Origin: Theropithecus gelada
Lineage: Eukaryota > Chordata > Mammalia > Primates > Cercopithecidae
Length of the DNA stretch: 64,000 bases
Assembly (NCBI RefSeq): GCF_003255815.1
Contig: NW_020257756.1
Span: 1,930,561-1,994,560 of the forward strand
Direction: 5' to 3'
Position 1 is the first letter of the stretch, and every line of letters begins with the position of its first letter. The position numbers were made by a program, and so were the translations under genes. The notes beneath the pieces were generated by a model. The model saw nothing but the letters and a program-made list of their open reading frames with translations. It did not search any database and was not told where the DNA came from. This document shows positions 46,504 to 58,934 of the stretch, in pieces.

Positions 46504-46848
46504 GGCCGGGTGTGGTGGCTCACACCTGTAATCCCAGCACTTTGGGAGGCCGAGATGGGCGGATCACGAGGTCAGGAGATCAAGACCATTCTGGCTAACA
46601 CGATTAAAACCTATCTCTACTAAAAATACAAAAAATTAGCCGGGTGTGTTGGCAGACGCCTGTAGTCCCAGCTACTTGGGAGGCTGAGGCAGGAGAATGG
46701 CGTGAACCTGGGAGACAGAGCTTGCAGTGAGCCAGATTGCGGAGCTTGCAGTGAGCCAAGATCGTGCGACTGCACTCCAGCCTAGGCGAGAGAGCGAGAC
46801 TCCGTCTCAAAAAATAAAAATAAAAAAAATAATAATAATAATAATTTC
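46504..46848 (+). mobile_element. Alu element with internal micro-duplication
   Basis: ggccgggtgtggtggctcac. The segment gagcttgcagtgagcca occurs twice (about 46718-46734 and 46742-46758). Tail (AAT)n. Confidence 0.94.
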
Positions 46849-48431
46849 TTCCTTTCCCAAATCAAGTTGTTGTAAAGATCTAATGAGAATATATAATTTA
46901 CATACATCTCAATAAATATTTTAGTCATATGTACTAACTTTATGAGAAATCCTCTCAATCTTGTGTGTTTTGAAAACCATTACAGCCTGGCTGGCTGTGT
47001 TTTTGCAACCAAATGAATGAAATAGTTTTGCTGCTTCTTTTACTTTCTAATTGCTTAAAAGCAAAGGTTCTTGAAGACTCACTGTAATATTTATCTTCAT
47101 TGGCTGGAATTAGCAAATGACAGAGCCAAGCTACATGAGACCGAAGCACCCTTTCCAGTTCCATTCATAACTGTTAAACAAACATTTACGGCAAGCCTAC
47201 AACAGGCAAGGAAGTTCAAATGATGCAAAGATTATTAATTAGGTAATTTTCCTTTCAGCCTGTTAATAAGGTAGGCAGTATCGTATCTGAACACATGCTA
47301 GCTATTGGTAGGAAGAAAAGATATTAAACTTCTGGCTGTGCACAGCTGGCTATGCAACTGATGAATTCAGTGAAGAATATATTTTTAGTATAAATAAAAC
47401 AAAGTTTAAAAAATTAAACATGCTTCAAACTACCCTCCCTTAATGCCAGATTCAAGTAAAAAGTCAATTTAACATTATTTACTCTTTTGCTTTACATGGG
47501 GCCATTAGAGTTTTAACAATCACAACAGAGAATGTACTGCAGAAAAAAACATGGAATGAAAACATATTTGTATGTAAGAAAGCCCTCTACTGAGAGAATC
47601 GTATGTGTTTCTTCAAGCTTTTCCAAAGCTACAAAGAATTACTGAAACAGATAATTAGAGATTTATGATGAGTACTATTTAAACCCTCTAGATTTAAAAA
47701 ATGTTTATTATTATTAGGACTTCATATGATCTGTAACTTCTGGAGAACAATATAAAACTGTCAGAACTCTGGGGCAAGAATTATAATAGAGATTCCCAAT
47801 TTAAGACAATGAAACTAATGAAAATAGACACATAATAGACAAATAATCTTAAATTATCTTAAAGATAGAAATAAGCAACACAATTCAATACAGTCTCTTT
47901 AACAGCAAAAGACAATGGAGTGGATACGTTCAGGACAATGTTCAGGGAAAAAAAAAATCTTAAAGCAGTTTTTCATGGGAGGAAAGTACACTACCTGTAT
48001 TTGCCGGCAAGGAATTTACATACCATAAATGATTATTTCAAAGGCACCATGAAAGAAAACATTCCTTACCAATCTAACAAGGAGATTGTATGATTAAAAT
48101 AATAAATGAAAGACAAAAATCCCTATCCCTAAATAACATTGCTGTTACATATTTTAAAGACTGTTTCCCAGGCACATTAACCTTTAAAAGACATCTGCAC
48201 AAAAATCAGGTCTCATTATCCTCAATACAATCACTACCATCATAGGTAAATTATGGAGATGACAATATAACAGCATATTATCACCAACCTGCACATTTCA
48301 GTTCTCCAGTATCTGCACTGCCCTTTTCCTTGCCTTCTACTAAGAAAGAATCACTAGATAAAAGTGACAGGAGTTGTCATGTTTTCTTTGGGTTTAATGA
48401 AGTAAATTTTAATCCATTCACAAAGACTACA
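46849..48431. other. 1.6-kb repeat-poor intronic stretch
   Basis: No repeat recognised. The short minus ORF at 46955-47164 shows no family features. Confidence 0.5.
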
Positions 48432-48776
48432 CAGTAGTCCCCCCACCTCTAATCAGCAGTTTCGCTTTCCATAGTTTCAGTAATCCAAGGTCAACCATGG
48501 TCCAAAAATAGGTGATAGGTGTCCAAAATATCTCATAAAATAAGATATGTTGAGAGAAAGAGAAGGTAGAACACATTCACACAACTTTTACATTATTTTA
48601 ATTCTTCTATTTTATTTTACTTACTGTTAATCTCTTACTGTGCCTAATTTGTAAATTAAACTTCATCTTAAATATGTATGTATAGGAAAAATATAGTGCC
48701 TATAGGGTTCAGTATTATCTGTGGTTTCAGAAAACCATTGGGTGTCTTAGAACCCAGTTAAGTGGGAAAACTACGG
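48432..48776. mobile_element. Degenerate TcMar-Tigger element
   Basis: Begins cagtagtccccccacctc and ends in a decayed inverted copy (gtgggaaaactacgg). The internal sequence is related to the element at 10087-10996 (aatctcttactgtgcctaat). Confidence 0.75.
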
Positions 48777-48889
48777 TAATTTACAATACAAGGAATTACC
48801 AAAGGAATAGCTTTTTCTCAGTGTGACTTACCAGTTACTTAATTGAAATTTGGGCCTTATTTCAAGATCCCAGGCTAATCCACAAAACA

Positions 48890-49125
48890 ATAACAGCAGA
48901 TATTTTGATTACTGACAATGTCATAGGCCACATAAATATATATACTCACTTCATTCTAACATTACTATGAAGTGGGTAATATCAGCAATCCCATTACAAT
49001 GATGAGCAAAGCAAGGCTCAGAAAAGTTAAGTGACTTTCCCAAAGACACATATTAAGCAGTTGAACTGAGATTCAAGCCAGATCCCCTAACACCAAAGTT
49101 CCTATGCTACTTACCTAACTACTAG
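48890..49125 (-). repeat. MIR-like remnant
   Basis: gaaaagttaagtgactttcc, caaagacacatattaagcag and a preceding gatgagcaaagcaaggctc give the inverted MIR pattern. Confidence 0.75.
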
Positions 49126-49212
49126 AGTAATACACCATTATGTACTATGGTAATTCTGTTAATCCTTCTACTGCCTTATATACAATTCCATAGCGTGGAT
49201 GCACTAGAATTT

Positions 49213-49260
49213 ACTGGGCTGGTGCAAAAGTAGTTGCGGTTTTGGCCATTAAAAGTAATG
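49213..49260 (+). mobile_element. Half of a MADE1 (mariner-derived MITE)
   Basis: The ggtgcaaaagtagttgcggt start and ttaaaagtaatg centre match the left arm of MADE1. The right arm is missing and an A-run plus a truncated Alu follow. Confidence 0.85.
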
Positions 49261-49277
49261 TTTGGGGGAAAAAAAAA

Positions 49278-49433
49278 AAAAGCCACCATGCTTGGCTAAT
49301 TTTTGTATTTTTTTTAGTACAGACAGGGTTTTGCCACGTTGGTCAGGTTGGTCTCGAACTCCTGACCTCAAGAGATCCACCTGCCTCAGCCTCCCAAAGT
49401 GCTGGGATTACAGGTGTGAGCCACCACACCTGG
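49278..49433 (-). mobile_element. Truncated Alu after MADE1 half
   Basis: Starts inside the Alu at gccaccatgcttggctaa and ends gagccaccacacctggcc. Confidence 0.9.
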
Positions 49434-49721
49434 CCAAGAGTCAGAATTTAAAAGAATGTTAAAAGAAAAGCTGCAGATCAATAAGCATCTAGCTCAGGAA
49501 TTTTTTTTTTAAATAGTAAATTAAGCCCCCCCCAAAATAGAAATAAAATTATTAATAAAGTCAGAAATTGGCAAAGTATACTAAAGAAGAAAGAGATAAA
49601 TAAAATCAAAAGTTAGTTATTTGAAAATAGTAATAAACCTGCTAACTTCAGTAACACTGATCATGGGAGGATATGATGGCTAATTCCCCAAATAGCCCCG
49701 AGTGACCCCTGCCCTCTGGTA

Positions 49722-50096
49722 CAGTTGGCTCTGAGTATCCATGGCTTTCACATCCATGGATTGCCCAACCACAGATCAAAAATATTTGGGGGAGAAAAAT
49801 GAACGGGTATGGGTGCATTTGTACTGAACATGTACTGAATTTTTTCCTTGTCATCATTCCCTAAACAATATAGTGCAATTATTTACACAGCAATGATTTG
49901 CAAACAATTATTTACATAGCATTACATTGCATTAGGTATTATAAGTAATCTAGAGATGATTTAAAGTATACAGGAGGATGTGTGTAGGTTATATGCAAAT
50001 ACAAGGCCATTTTACATAAGGGATTTGAGCATCCGTGGATTTTGGTGTCTTTGAGGTGTCCTGAAACCAATCCCCCATGGATACTGAGGAATGACT
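49722..50096. mobile_element. MER2-type TcMar-Tigger element
   Basis: Carries the characteristic gagtatccatggctttcac start, aagtaatctagagatgattt core and ccatggatactgaggaatgac end. TA precedes the left end at 49720-49721. Confidence 0.88.
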
Positions 50097-50454
50097 ACAT
50101 TTACCTCCTTGCCAAATTCCTTCCTGTTGATTTTGGGCTGGGCTTAGTGACTCACTTCTAATGGATAGAACAAGGCAGAAATGATGGTATGTGACTTGGA
50201 GACTAAACCAACGAAAGCATTAAGGTGTCACTCTTTTAGGGGAGGCCATGTCATAAGCAAGTGCTGTGAAGAGGCCCATTTGGCAAGGAAAGGAACCAAA
50301 ATCTTCTGCCAACAGCATGTGAATGACTATGGAAGTCAATCTACCAGCTCCAGTCACGTCTGTAGCCCTGTAGCCCTGGCTGCTAGCTGAACTACAATTT
50401 CTTGAGATATCTTGAACCAGGATCTCAACAGGCTTTGTTTAATGTCTCTGAGAG
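50097..50454 (+). repeat. Old LTR-like repeat, name uncertain
   Basis: ttttgggctgggcttagtgac, aaggcagaaatgatggtatg and tctgccaacagcatgtgaatg match a common mammalian LTR-type consensus. The part at 49640-49720 may be its other half, split by MER2. Confidence 0.5.
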
Positions 50455-51740
50455 CTTGAAAAACTGACTCTAAAATTTCTACAGAATTCAAACCTCCAAG
50501 TACAGGCACACTCTTAAAAAAAGAAAAACAAGGTAGGAAGACTAGCTCTACGTATATCAAGACTTATAAAAGTTATAATAATGAAGGTGGGGTAGTATTG
50601 TTGCAGGATCAACGACCAATGGAGTCCAGAAACAGATTCATACAGACCTATATGGATACCTTATAACACAGGTGTCAATGCAGAGTACGGAGAAACGCAT
50701 GGTCTTTCCAACAAACGGTATGGGATCAAATTGATGTCCAAGTGGAAAAAAATTTTGATCCCTGCTATATTTAATACAAACTACACATAAAATCATTTTC
50801 AGATGATTATAACTCCATGTAAAATACAAAATAAGAAAGCTTCCAGAAATTTTAAATAGTAAGACAAATAATAGGAAAGAATGAAAAGTATAGATTACAA
50901 CAAAATTAAGAACTTTTATTCCTCCAAAGATATCAAAAGAATGCCACAAAATGGGAAAGAAAATCTACAACACATATAACCAACTTGTATTCAGAATATA
51001 TAAAGAACTTCTACTAATCAACTTAAAAAAAAGACAACTCATTAGAAAAATGGGCAAGAATTTCAATAAGCATTTTACAAAAAAGGATACTCATGTGCCA
51101 ATAACCACAGGAAAAGGTCCTCCGCATCACTAATCAGGGAAATGCAAATTAAAACCATAAGCAGATATACAACATGTAACAACATCAACAAATCTCATAA
51201 ACACAATGTTGAACGAAAGACGCTAGATACAAATACTATATTCCATGAGATTCTATTTGTATAAAGTTCAAAAACAGAGGCCGGGCACGGTGGCTCACGC
51301 CTGTAATGCCAGCACTTTAGGAAGCTGAGGCGGGTGGATCACGAGGTCAGGGGATCAAGACCATCCCGGCTAACACGGTGAAACCTCGTCTCTACTAAAA
51401 ATTAGCTGGGCGTGGTGGCGGGCGCCTGTAGTCCCAGCTACTTGGGAGGCTGAGGCAGGAGCATGGCGTGAACCTGGAAGGCGGAGCTTGCAGTGAGCCA
51501 AGATGGCGCCACTGCACTCCAGCCTGGGGGACAGAGCGAGACTCCACTACGGGGTGGGGAACAGACAAAACTAAAATACAATGTTAAGAATCAATTTAGT
51601 AGTTACCTTGAAGGGGGTAAAGGTTACGAAGGGAGATGAAGGGATTATTGGATGCTGGTAATATTCTATTTCTTGCCTTGAACGGTAGTTCTCACGAGTA
51701 TTTGCTTTGTGGAAAAAGCACTCAGATTAACAACTAGGTT
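50455..51740 (+). mobile_element. Old L1 (L1M type) fragment with Alu insertion
   Basis: Degenerate ORF2 on the plus strand, including an aaaatgggcaagaatttcaa-type motif near 51048, continuing into an L1M-type 3' UTR on both sides of the Alu at 51279-51550. Confidence 0.75.
51279..51550 (+). mobile_element. AluY-like element in old L1
   Basis: ggccgggcacggtggctcac ... gagactccactacgg. The central linker is shortened and the A tail is replaced by a G-rich stub. Confidence 0.92.
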
Positions 51741-52611
51741 TTGAACACTCTTCTTTCTGTATTACATACATCACTAAAAGTGATTTTTTTAAAAAAGCAA
51801 AACATAATAACAAACATAGCAGAGTTTAGCATGGCTAACTTCAGCCAACCGGAAAATTAAATTATGCTGAACTGCTCATTTTACCCCCAAGTTCAAATAA
51901 CTAAGGGATTAAAAATCTTACATTTGACTTTGAGGCAGACCAAAAAACTCCTACAAATATTCCCCCAGCTAATTCATGTAAATCAGTATTCAAAACAGAA
52001 ATGACATATATTGCATTGTCTGATGTCCTATAATGGTTTTCTTTTTAAAACCCAAGAAATAAAAAATACAAAAAGAAAGAAGAGTAAGGAAAGAAAAACA
52101 ATGAAATGTAACATAATTAGCTCCCAATAAACCACACATTAGACAATCATCAATTCACTTCTAGTGTTTACTTTCAAGTTACCGTTAACTAAAACACGAG
52201 ATTTTCTTAGTGCAGCTTTTAAAATGTTTCTTATAAATGGACTGAAAATATCAATTAACTCACATTGTAATTACAAGCACCACTCAAGTGCATATAAAAC
52301 ATGCAAGTTTATTCTCTCCTGGCCCAATACCTGAATTAAACAACAGTTAAGAGAGGACAGCAGATGTTTCAAGACAGATCACATCTTAAAAATGAGAGAT
52401 GACAGATGAAGGGGAAAATATGAGAACTTATGCTTTAGGAAGAGAGGGATGGTAGAGAATTCTAAGGAGGAGGAAACATTAATCGTTTTATGCTACTTCT
52501 TATATCTAGCAAAACAGATAAGGAACACTGAGATAAAAAGAGCAAGCCAAATGAAAAATGTAAAAGCAAAATCACAAAGTCCCCCAAAATAAGCAAAACC
52601 AATTTATTTTA
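51741..52611. other. Intronic, nothing recognised
   Basis: AT-rich unassigned DNA. Confidence 0.5.
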
Positions 52612-52904
52612 TTTTTATTTCTTTAGACGGAGTCTCACTCTGTCACTCAGGCTGGAGCACAATGGCGCAATCTTGGCTCACTGCAACCTCCACCTCCCAG
52701 GTTCAAGTGATTCTCCTGCCTTACTCAGCCTCCCGAGCAGCTGGGATTACAGGCACACGCCACCATGCCTGGCTGATTTTGTATTTTTAGTAGAGACAGG
52801 GTTTCACCATGTTGGTGAGGCTGGTCTCAAACTCCTGACCTCGTGATCCGCCCGCCTCGGCCTCCCAAAAGGCTGGGATTACAGGCATGAGCCACCGCGC
52901 CTGG
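52612..52904 (-). mobile_element. Alu element
   Basis: The tail is a degraded ttattttatttttatttc; ends gagccaccgcgcctggc. Confidence 0.94.
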
Positions 52905-53087
52905 CTGCAAAACAAATTATTTTTTAATAGCATTTTTACATTTCATTTTTAACAAATTAGGAAGGAGATGGGGGAAAGGATAAAAACAACAAACCAAAGA
53001 AGTGAAGAGGTAAGAGTCAAATAGCCCAAATCCTGACGCTGACCTTTCAGAGATAAACCTATATCACAAACTTGCTATAAAATATTC

Positions 53088-53392
53088 CTGTTGTTGTTGT
53101 TGTTGTTGTTGAGATGGAGTTTTGCTCTTGTTGCCCAGGCTGGAGTGCAATGTGCGATCTCAGCTCACTGCAACCTCCGCCTCCCAGGTTCAAGTGATTC
53201 TCTTGCCTCAGCCTCCTGAGTAGCTGGGATTATAGGCACCCACCACTATACTGGGCTAATTTTTGTATCTTTAATAGAGATGGAGTTTCACTATGTTGGC
53301 CAGCCTGGTCTCGAACTCCTGGCCTCAAGTGATCCACCCACCTCAGTCCCCCAAAGTGCTGGGATTACAGGCGTGAGCCACCATGCCCGGCC
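53088..53392 (-). mobile_element. Alu element with (GTT)n tail
   Basis: Flanked by taaaatattc (53078-53087 and 53393-53402). The poly-T tail has become ttgttgttgttg. Confidence 0.95.
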
Positions 53393-53574
53393 TAAAATAT
53401 TCTTAAGAAATAATTTGAAAGTAATCAATATTGCAAAGCTGCAAAGAAACAGGCAGAAAGTATTACTTAACATTACCATAACCACCTGTATGGTGATCTT
53501 CATACAGAAGGGGCTTTCACATATAATAGGTTGTCAATTCTGTGAGAGAACTTATAATTAATTCCATTTAACAA

Positions 53575-53720
53575 GGGAGGAGCCCTGTGGTTTGCGCCTA
53601 TAATCCCAGCTACTTGGAAGGCTGAGGTAGGAGGATCCCTTGAGTCCAGGGGTCCTACACTAGCCTGGAGAATGTAGCGAGACCTTGTTTCAAAAAAAGA
53701 AAGAAAATAAAAAAGAGGAA
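53575..53720 (+). mobile_element. Old Alu monomer (FLAM-like)
   Basis: gtttgcgcctataatcccagctac joins to a lone right-arm-like end and a short A tail. Confidence 0.72.
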
Positions 53721-55597
53721 AAGGTCTCTAAGACGTAAAAACACTAAGTGCAAGCATCCAGTGTCCATTATACCATGCCATTTATAAATGTCCTTACCAT
53801 GAAATACTCAAACTAAAAAAAAATTGTTGACTTAAGAAAACAAAATTGAGCAGCATGGAACAGTAATTTGGAACCACTAGGTAAAATGCTTACCTAACAC
53901 TGGTAGACAGTGGATGAGAAGAGGTGAGAAAATGAAGCTTATACTTGGGTTTATGCCATGGGGAAAACCTTTACTGAAACTGCTTTATAACTGGGTATTT
54001 TTTGTTTCAGTGGTAACATCCCCAAGGATAAGGTCCAAGATGGTCTCATCCCTTAAGGTACTCATACCATTTTAAGCATGGTTCTTACAAGACTTGGTAT
54101 CTGTACTGTCTATATTTTATACTTGATGTAAATATAACATCTTAACAGATTCAGCAAACTTCCTACTTAAAGAGATATCAGGTACAAAATAACTAAATTA
54201 CCTTTAGAGATGCTTGCTTTTAAATATGATACTACTTATCTTATAGAGATAGCTTTAGATTTTCTTAAAATAAAAACTTTATACTTTTACTTCAACAAGC
54301 TTCTGGAGTAACAACATGACCAGAATCTGGTAAACTGTAACTTTCAAACTCTTTGAAATTAGGTCAGAATAAATCATTTCTTTTCAAGTTGTTTTGGGAA
54401 TCCAGACTTTCAGAAGTAAATCTTATGTGAGTATATTTTACTAACCGTATATATATAAAATCTGAACAAGTGGTTGGTAATAATGGATTGTTAAATACAG
54501 TAGGGTAGACTTGATGTCTAGACAAGATAATGGTGAGAGCTGCACTTTTAAGAACATTGGTTACTTGCTCTGATAAAAAGGAAAAACAAAGAATGTTTCT
54601 ATTATGTAAGGTTACTATGAAATGCTTACATCTTGAAACGACAATAGCTACAGCTGCCACTACTTTGAAAACAATTTCATTGGAATCCATCACATGCTAA
54701 AAGCTGATTATTTTCCATGTCCACAACTCTAGTTAACATTTTCAAGACTGTACATTTGACTAATCTTTACTTCCAGCCTCTTTAAACGTAAAACAAAAAC
54801 AGATTATAAAAGAGCAAGAGCTAGTGAGTGTTGGGAATCATCCAGCAATGAGTAGTAGCTGAAACGAGATACTGTAAGAAGGGAAGAGGGCCACAGCTAC
54901 AACACTTACAATTAAATGTAACACCCCATTTACGGAAGAAAACCTCCTCTGCACAATTCATTAACTCAACAAATACTAATTACTGACTGACACACAACAG
55001 TGGTATATTCGAAGGTTACTTAAAAATTTATTTTAACGTTAAGAGCCCTGTGTCCTTAAAACGGTTTTATTAAAAAAAAAAAAACTTTATAGTTAAATAT
55101 GAAATTAGCTACACACAATTGTGTACAGAAAAAGTAATATTTAACTTTTAATTTTCAGTATGATTTAGATCAGGAAGGGACCTAAGATTATTCAGCCCAA
55201 CCTTTTTATTTGGAGGGAAAAGCGAAGAACAGCTAGTAAGTAGACCATATGGTCACACCAATGGTGATAGTACGGAATTCAAAATAAAAAATATATTAAT
55301 AGACTCTTAATAAAGCTAATAACTAAACAATCAACAAAATAAATTCTGAATTAACTCAATTTTCTTAGCTAATTGTAATAATGAACAAGGTTCCTAAATG
55401 GCTACGAAATAAAATTTCTTTTGCATAACAAGGTTGGCATAGCTATGACTATAATAAAAATTGTCGTTACAGAAACAAATAAATATTCAGGATAAGTGTT
55501 TTGAAGTTAAAAGAAAGAAAAGTACATCAAAATAATCAATCCCTTTCCCCAAGTGTCCCTGATTACTCTATCTCTTTATGTTTAAGAAACTCAGAAT
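53721..55597. other. 1.9-kb repeat-poor intronic stretch
   Basis: The minus ORF 54364-54693 (109 codons) is the longest non-repeat ORF here, but it has no domain that I recognise, and its composition looks like that of the surrounding DNA. Confidence 0.5.
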
Positions 55598-55912
55598 GGG
55601 CTGGGAACAGTGGCTTACGCCTGTAATCCCAGCATTTTGGGAGGCCAAGGTGGCTAGATCTCTCGAACCCAGGAGTTGGAGACCAACATGGGTAACAAGG
55701 TGAAATCCCATCTCTACAAAAAATACAAAAAAAGTTTAGCTGGGATTGGTAGCACACGCTTGTAGTCCCAGCTACTAGGGAGGCTGAGGTGGGAGGATTG
55801 CTTGAGCCTGGGAGGTGGAGGCTGCAGTGAGGTGTGATCGTGCCACTCACTCCAGCCCGGACGACAGACTGAGACTCTGTCTCAAAAAACAAACAAACAA
55901 CAACAACAAAAA
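55598..55912 (+). mobile_element. Alu element (older, J-like)
   Basis: ggctgggaacagtggcttac; diverged; tail of AAAC and AAC units. Confidence 0.92.
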
Positions 55913-56032
55913 ACACCTCAAAATGGTACTGTGCCTGTATCTAAAATGATTCCTATCTATATTTTAACTATAAATTACCTGATGAATATATAATCAGCCA
56001 TTTTTTCAATAGATAGCATACTTATAGGCAGC

Positions 56033-56330
56033 AGACACCAACCTTTTTGGCAACAGGGACCAGTTTCGAGGAAGACAGTTTTTCCACGGAAGGAGTGAGG
56101 GGGCACACAACCTAGATCCCTCGTGTCTGCAGTTCACAATAGGGTCTGCGCTTCTGTGATAATCTAATGCCGCCGCTGATCTGACAAGCAGCAGAGCTCA
56201 GGCAGTAATGCACACTTGCCCGCCCTCCCTCTCCCCTCCCCATGGCCACTCACCTCCTGCTGTGACACCCGGTTCCTAACAGGCCACAGACCAGTAGTGG
56301 TCCGCAGGCCCAGGGGTTGGGGACCCCAGC
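56033..56330. mobile_element. MER1-type hAT-Charlie element
   Basis: The ends accaacctttttggcaacag and ggttggggacccc are the inverted termini. Internally it carries tgccgccgctgatctgaca, as in MER1. Confidence 0.88.
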
Positions 56331-56913
56331 TCATAGGTAGAAAAATAAACATTTTCATAAAACAGCATTATATTAGGAGAGTACTCCTGAAAGAGCCAAA
56401 GAGGTTTAAAAATGAATTCATGGTACTTGTTCTTTTTTCAGTTATTATCTACCAAATAAAAACAAAGATAGACATGTCCTTCTACAGACAGCAAGTTTTT
56501 GTAATTTGAAGCGTATAATGTATTTAAAAAATATTTTCAGGCACATCCCTGCAATTGTTTTGGTTTAGGTTTTATTAATTGTATTTACAAATACAATTTT
56601 TAAGAAAGATTGACAGTGACTAGTACAAGCAAGAAATTAAGATTCTTTGCAAACTCATATTCTGATTATTCTCAAATCTGGCATGTGACATCTACAGTAT
56701 TAAACCCAAAACGTCCCAAAATTATTCATTTTAAATGCAATGCTTTACTTATTAAAAATATACATGCATATCTTTTTAAATATATGGAGAAATCGGGGAC
56801 TGTATTTAAAAACGTAGTTCATAACAGATGTAAATATCTATTAATAATGGGCTAATATGGAATGACTTCTAACAATACTGAACAGAATACAGAGTATAGT
56901 CACTTGCGCGCGC

Positions 56914-56981
<68 letters not shown>
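56914..56981 (+). repeat. (GT)n followed by (GA)n microsatellite
   Basis: gcgcgc then (GT)n to 56942, then (AG)n at 56945-56980. Confidence 0.95.
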
Positions 56982-56982
<1 letters not shown>

Positions 56983-57127
56983 CACAGAATTTCCATATGA
57001 CTCAGGGCCTCTTGCAGACAGACCCTAGCAGAAAAGCAACTATGCCCAGCACCATTTGTATTTAAAGAAAAAGAACGGAGAGATACACACATCAACTCTT
57101 ATCTCTATTCATCAGGATCAACTATGA

Positions 57128-57215
57128 TCCAGGTATATGCACATGTATGTATGTGTTTATACATACATATGCATACTGTATGTGAATTGTGTGCATACAC
57201 ATACATACGCAGGTC
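57128..57215 (+). repeat. Impure ATAC/TGCATA low-complexity stretch
   Basis: Alternating tatgtatgtg, atacatacatat and catacacatacata units. Confidence 0.7.
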
Positions 57216-57540
57216 ATATCAGTATGTCTATTTGCTAAGAAAAGAAACTGGGCAGCTGAGAGTTATGGGTGAGAAGAAAACTCTTTACTGCAGGATCTCT
57301 TGTGTCTTAAATTTTATGTTTTGGTATGTTATCACCTAAAATGCAGTCCTTACTGGATGGGTTGGAGGATACTCAATAGCAAATCAGAACACAGGCTTTT
57401 GAGATATGAACATAACTTTAGTTCCTAACTATATCCTTATTATAGTCAATAAAATCAACTATTCATATCTGAAAGGACTTTCATATGTATTTGTTCTGAA
57501 TGATGTTTACAGTGTGTTAACTGTCAAAACTCATCCAACT

Positions 57541-57843
57541 AGTTGGGTGTGGTGGCTCCCACCTGTAATCCCAACACTTTGGGAGGCCAAGGCAGGCAGA
57601 TCACCTGAGGTCAGGAGTTCAAGACCAGCCTGGCCAACACAGTGAAACCCCGTCTCTACTAAAATATAAAAAATTAGCCAGGAGTGGTGGCGCATGCCTG
57701 TAATACCAGCTACTCGGGAGGCTGAGGCAGGAGAATCGCTTGAACCTGGAAAGCGAGGTTGCAGTGAGCCGACACTGCACCACTGGGCGCCAGCCTTGGC
57801 GACGGAGTGAGACTCCATTTCAAAAAACAACAACAACAACAAC
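57541..57843 (+). mobile_element. Alu element
   Basis: Exact 14-bp duplication aaactcatccaact at 57527-57540 and 57844-57857; tail (AAC)n. Confidence 0.96.
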
Positions 57844-57857
57844 AAACTCATCCAACT

Positions 57858-58528
57858 GAATACTTAAGATTTATGCATTTTATTGTATATTAATTATACC
57901 TCTGTTAAAAAATATATAGGATGGAACGTCTCTAATCCTCATAATACTAAGGTGGTAATCGTTCTCAATCTTTTAGCACATTAGAAACAGCAGAATTAAA
58001 GAGAACAGTCACTTCCTTCCAATTTCTTGTTATTCCAAATAGGGACCATAGACTAACAGAATCAACATTAAATGGGAGCATGTGAGAAATTCAAAATCTA
58101 AACCTCCCATCCCATATCTACTGAGTCAGAAACTGTATTTTAACAAAATCCCCAAGTCACTTATGTACATATTCAAGTTTGAAGAGTTCTGATAATTTTT
58201 TTACTGGATTTTACTTTTTAAAATATTTTTATTTTATTTTTCAATTTTTAATTTATCAGAATATTTATGGTTGAAATCCAAGAAGCTTTACTTTTGAAAA
58301 GCTCCAAAGATGTACAACAAAGACAGAGAATCGCAATATAAGCACTGTAGCTTGAGCATGAAGATACAGAAGGTGCTCATTTTTTCAAGACTAGTTTGCA
58401 TAGTAAAATATTCCAATAAAATGTAGCTACTTACTATTCCTAGTTATTTCATTAAGTAACTGTTTCTCGCTACTTGTCAAGCCTTTAAAAGATTTTGGCT
58501 ACCTTAACACTCTTAGTCATAAGATTTG

Positions 58529-58529
<1 letters not shown>
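57858..58529. other. Intronic, possible decayed hAT-type MER
   Basis: tctactgagtcagaaactgt near 58120 and gttctcaatcttttagcac near 57961 recall a common MER consensus. Weak. Confidence 0.4.

Positions 58530-58573
<44 letters not shown>
58530..58573 (+). repeat. (CA)n microsatellite
   Basis: About 21 uninterrupted CA units. Confidence 0.95.
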
Positions 58574-58575
<2 letters not shown>

Positions 58576-58622
58576 CAGGTTTACTGAGATTATCTGATTC
58601 CGTCTGAAGAAAAAAGAATTTA

Positions 58623-58922
58623 TCTATTTATTTATTTTTGTTATGGAGTCTTGCTCTGTCATCCAGGCTGGAGTGCAGTGGCGCAATCTCAGCTCATTGC
58701 AACCTCCATCTCCCGGGTTCAAGTGATTCTCCTGCGTAAGCCTCTAGTAGCTGGGATTACAGGCACGCGCCACCACGCCTGGCTAATTTTTGTATTTTTA
58801 GTAGAGACAGGGTTTCACCACATTGGCCAGGCTGGTCACGAACTCCTGACCTCAGGAGATCTGCCCACCTCAGCCTCCCAAAGTGCTGGGATTACAGGCA
58901 TGAGCCACCAAGTCTAGTCAGT
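58623..58922 (-). mobile_element. Alu element
   Basis: Exact 12-bp duplication aaaaagaattta at 58611-58622 and 58923-58934; tail ttatttatttatttttg. Confidence 0.96.
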
Positions 58923-58934
58923 AAAAAGAATTTA

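Larger units (their letters stand above)
56336..57526. other. Intronic, microsatellites only
   Basis: Apart from the GT/GA block and the ATAC stretch, nothing was recognised. Confidence 0.5.

Noticed and set aside
49213..49260. mir-548-type microRNA precursor
   Set aside because: Only one arm of the MADE1 palindrome is present, so no hairpin can form.
54364..54693. 109-codon minus-strand ORF as a novel gene
   Set aside because: No family motif, no codon bias, no splice-flanked context or promoter that I can see. A length like this is expected by chance in 64 kb of AT-rich DNA.
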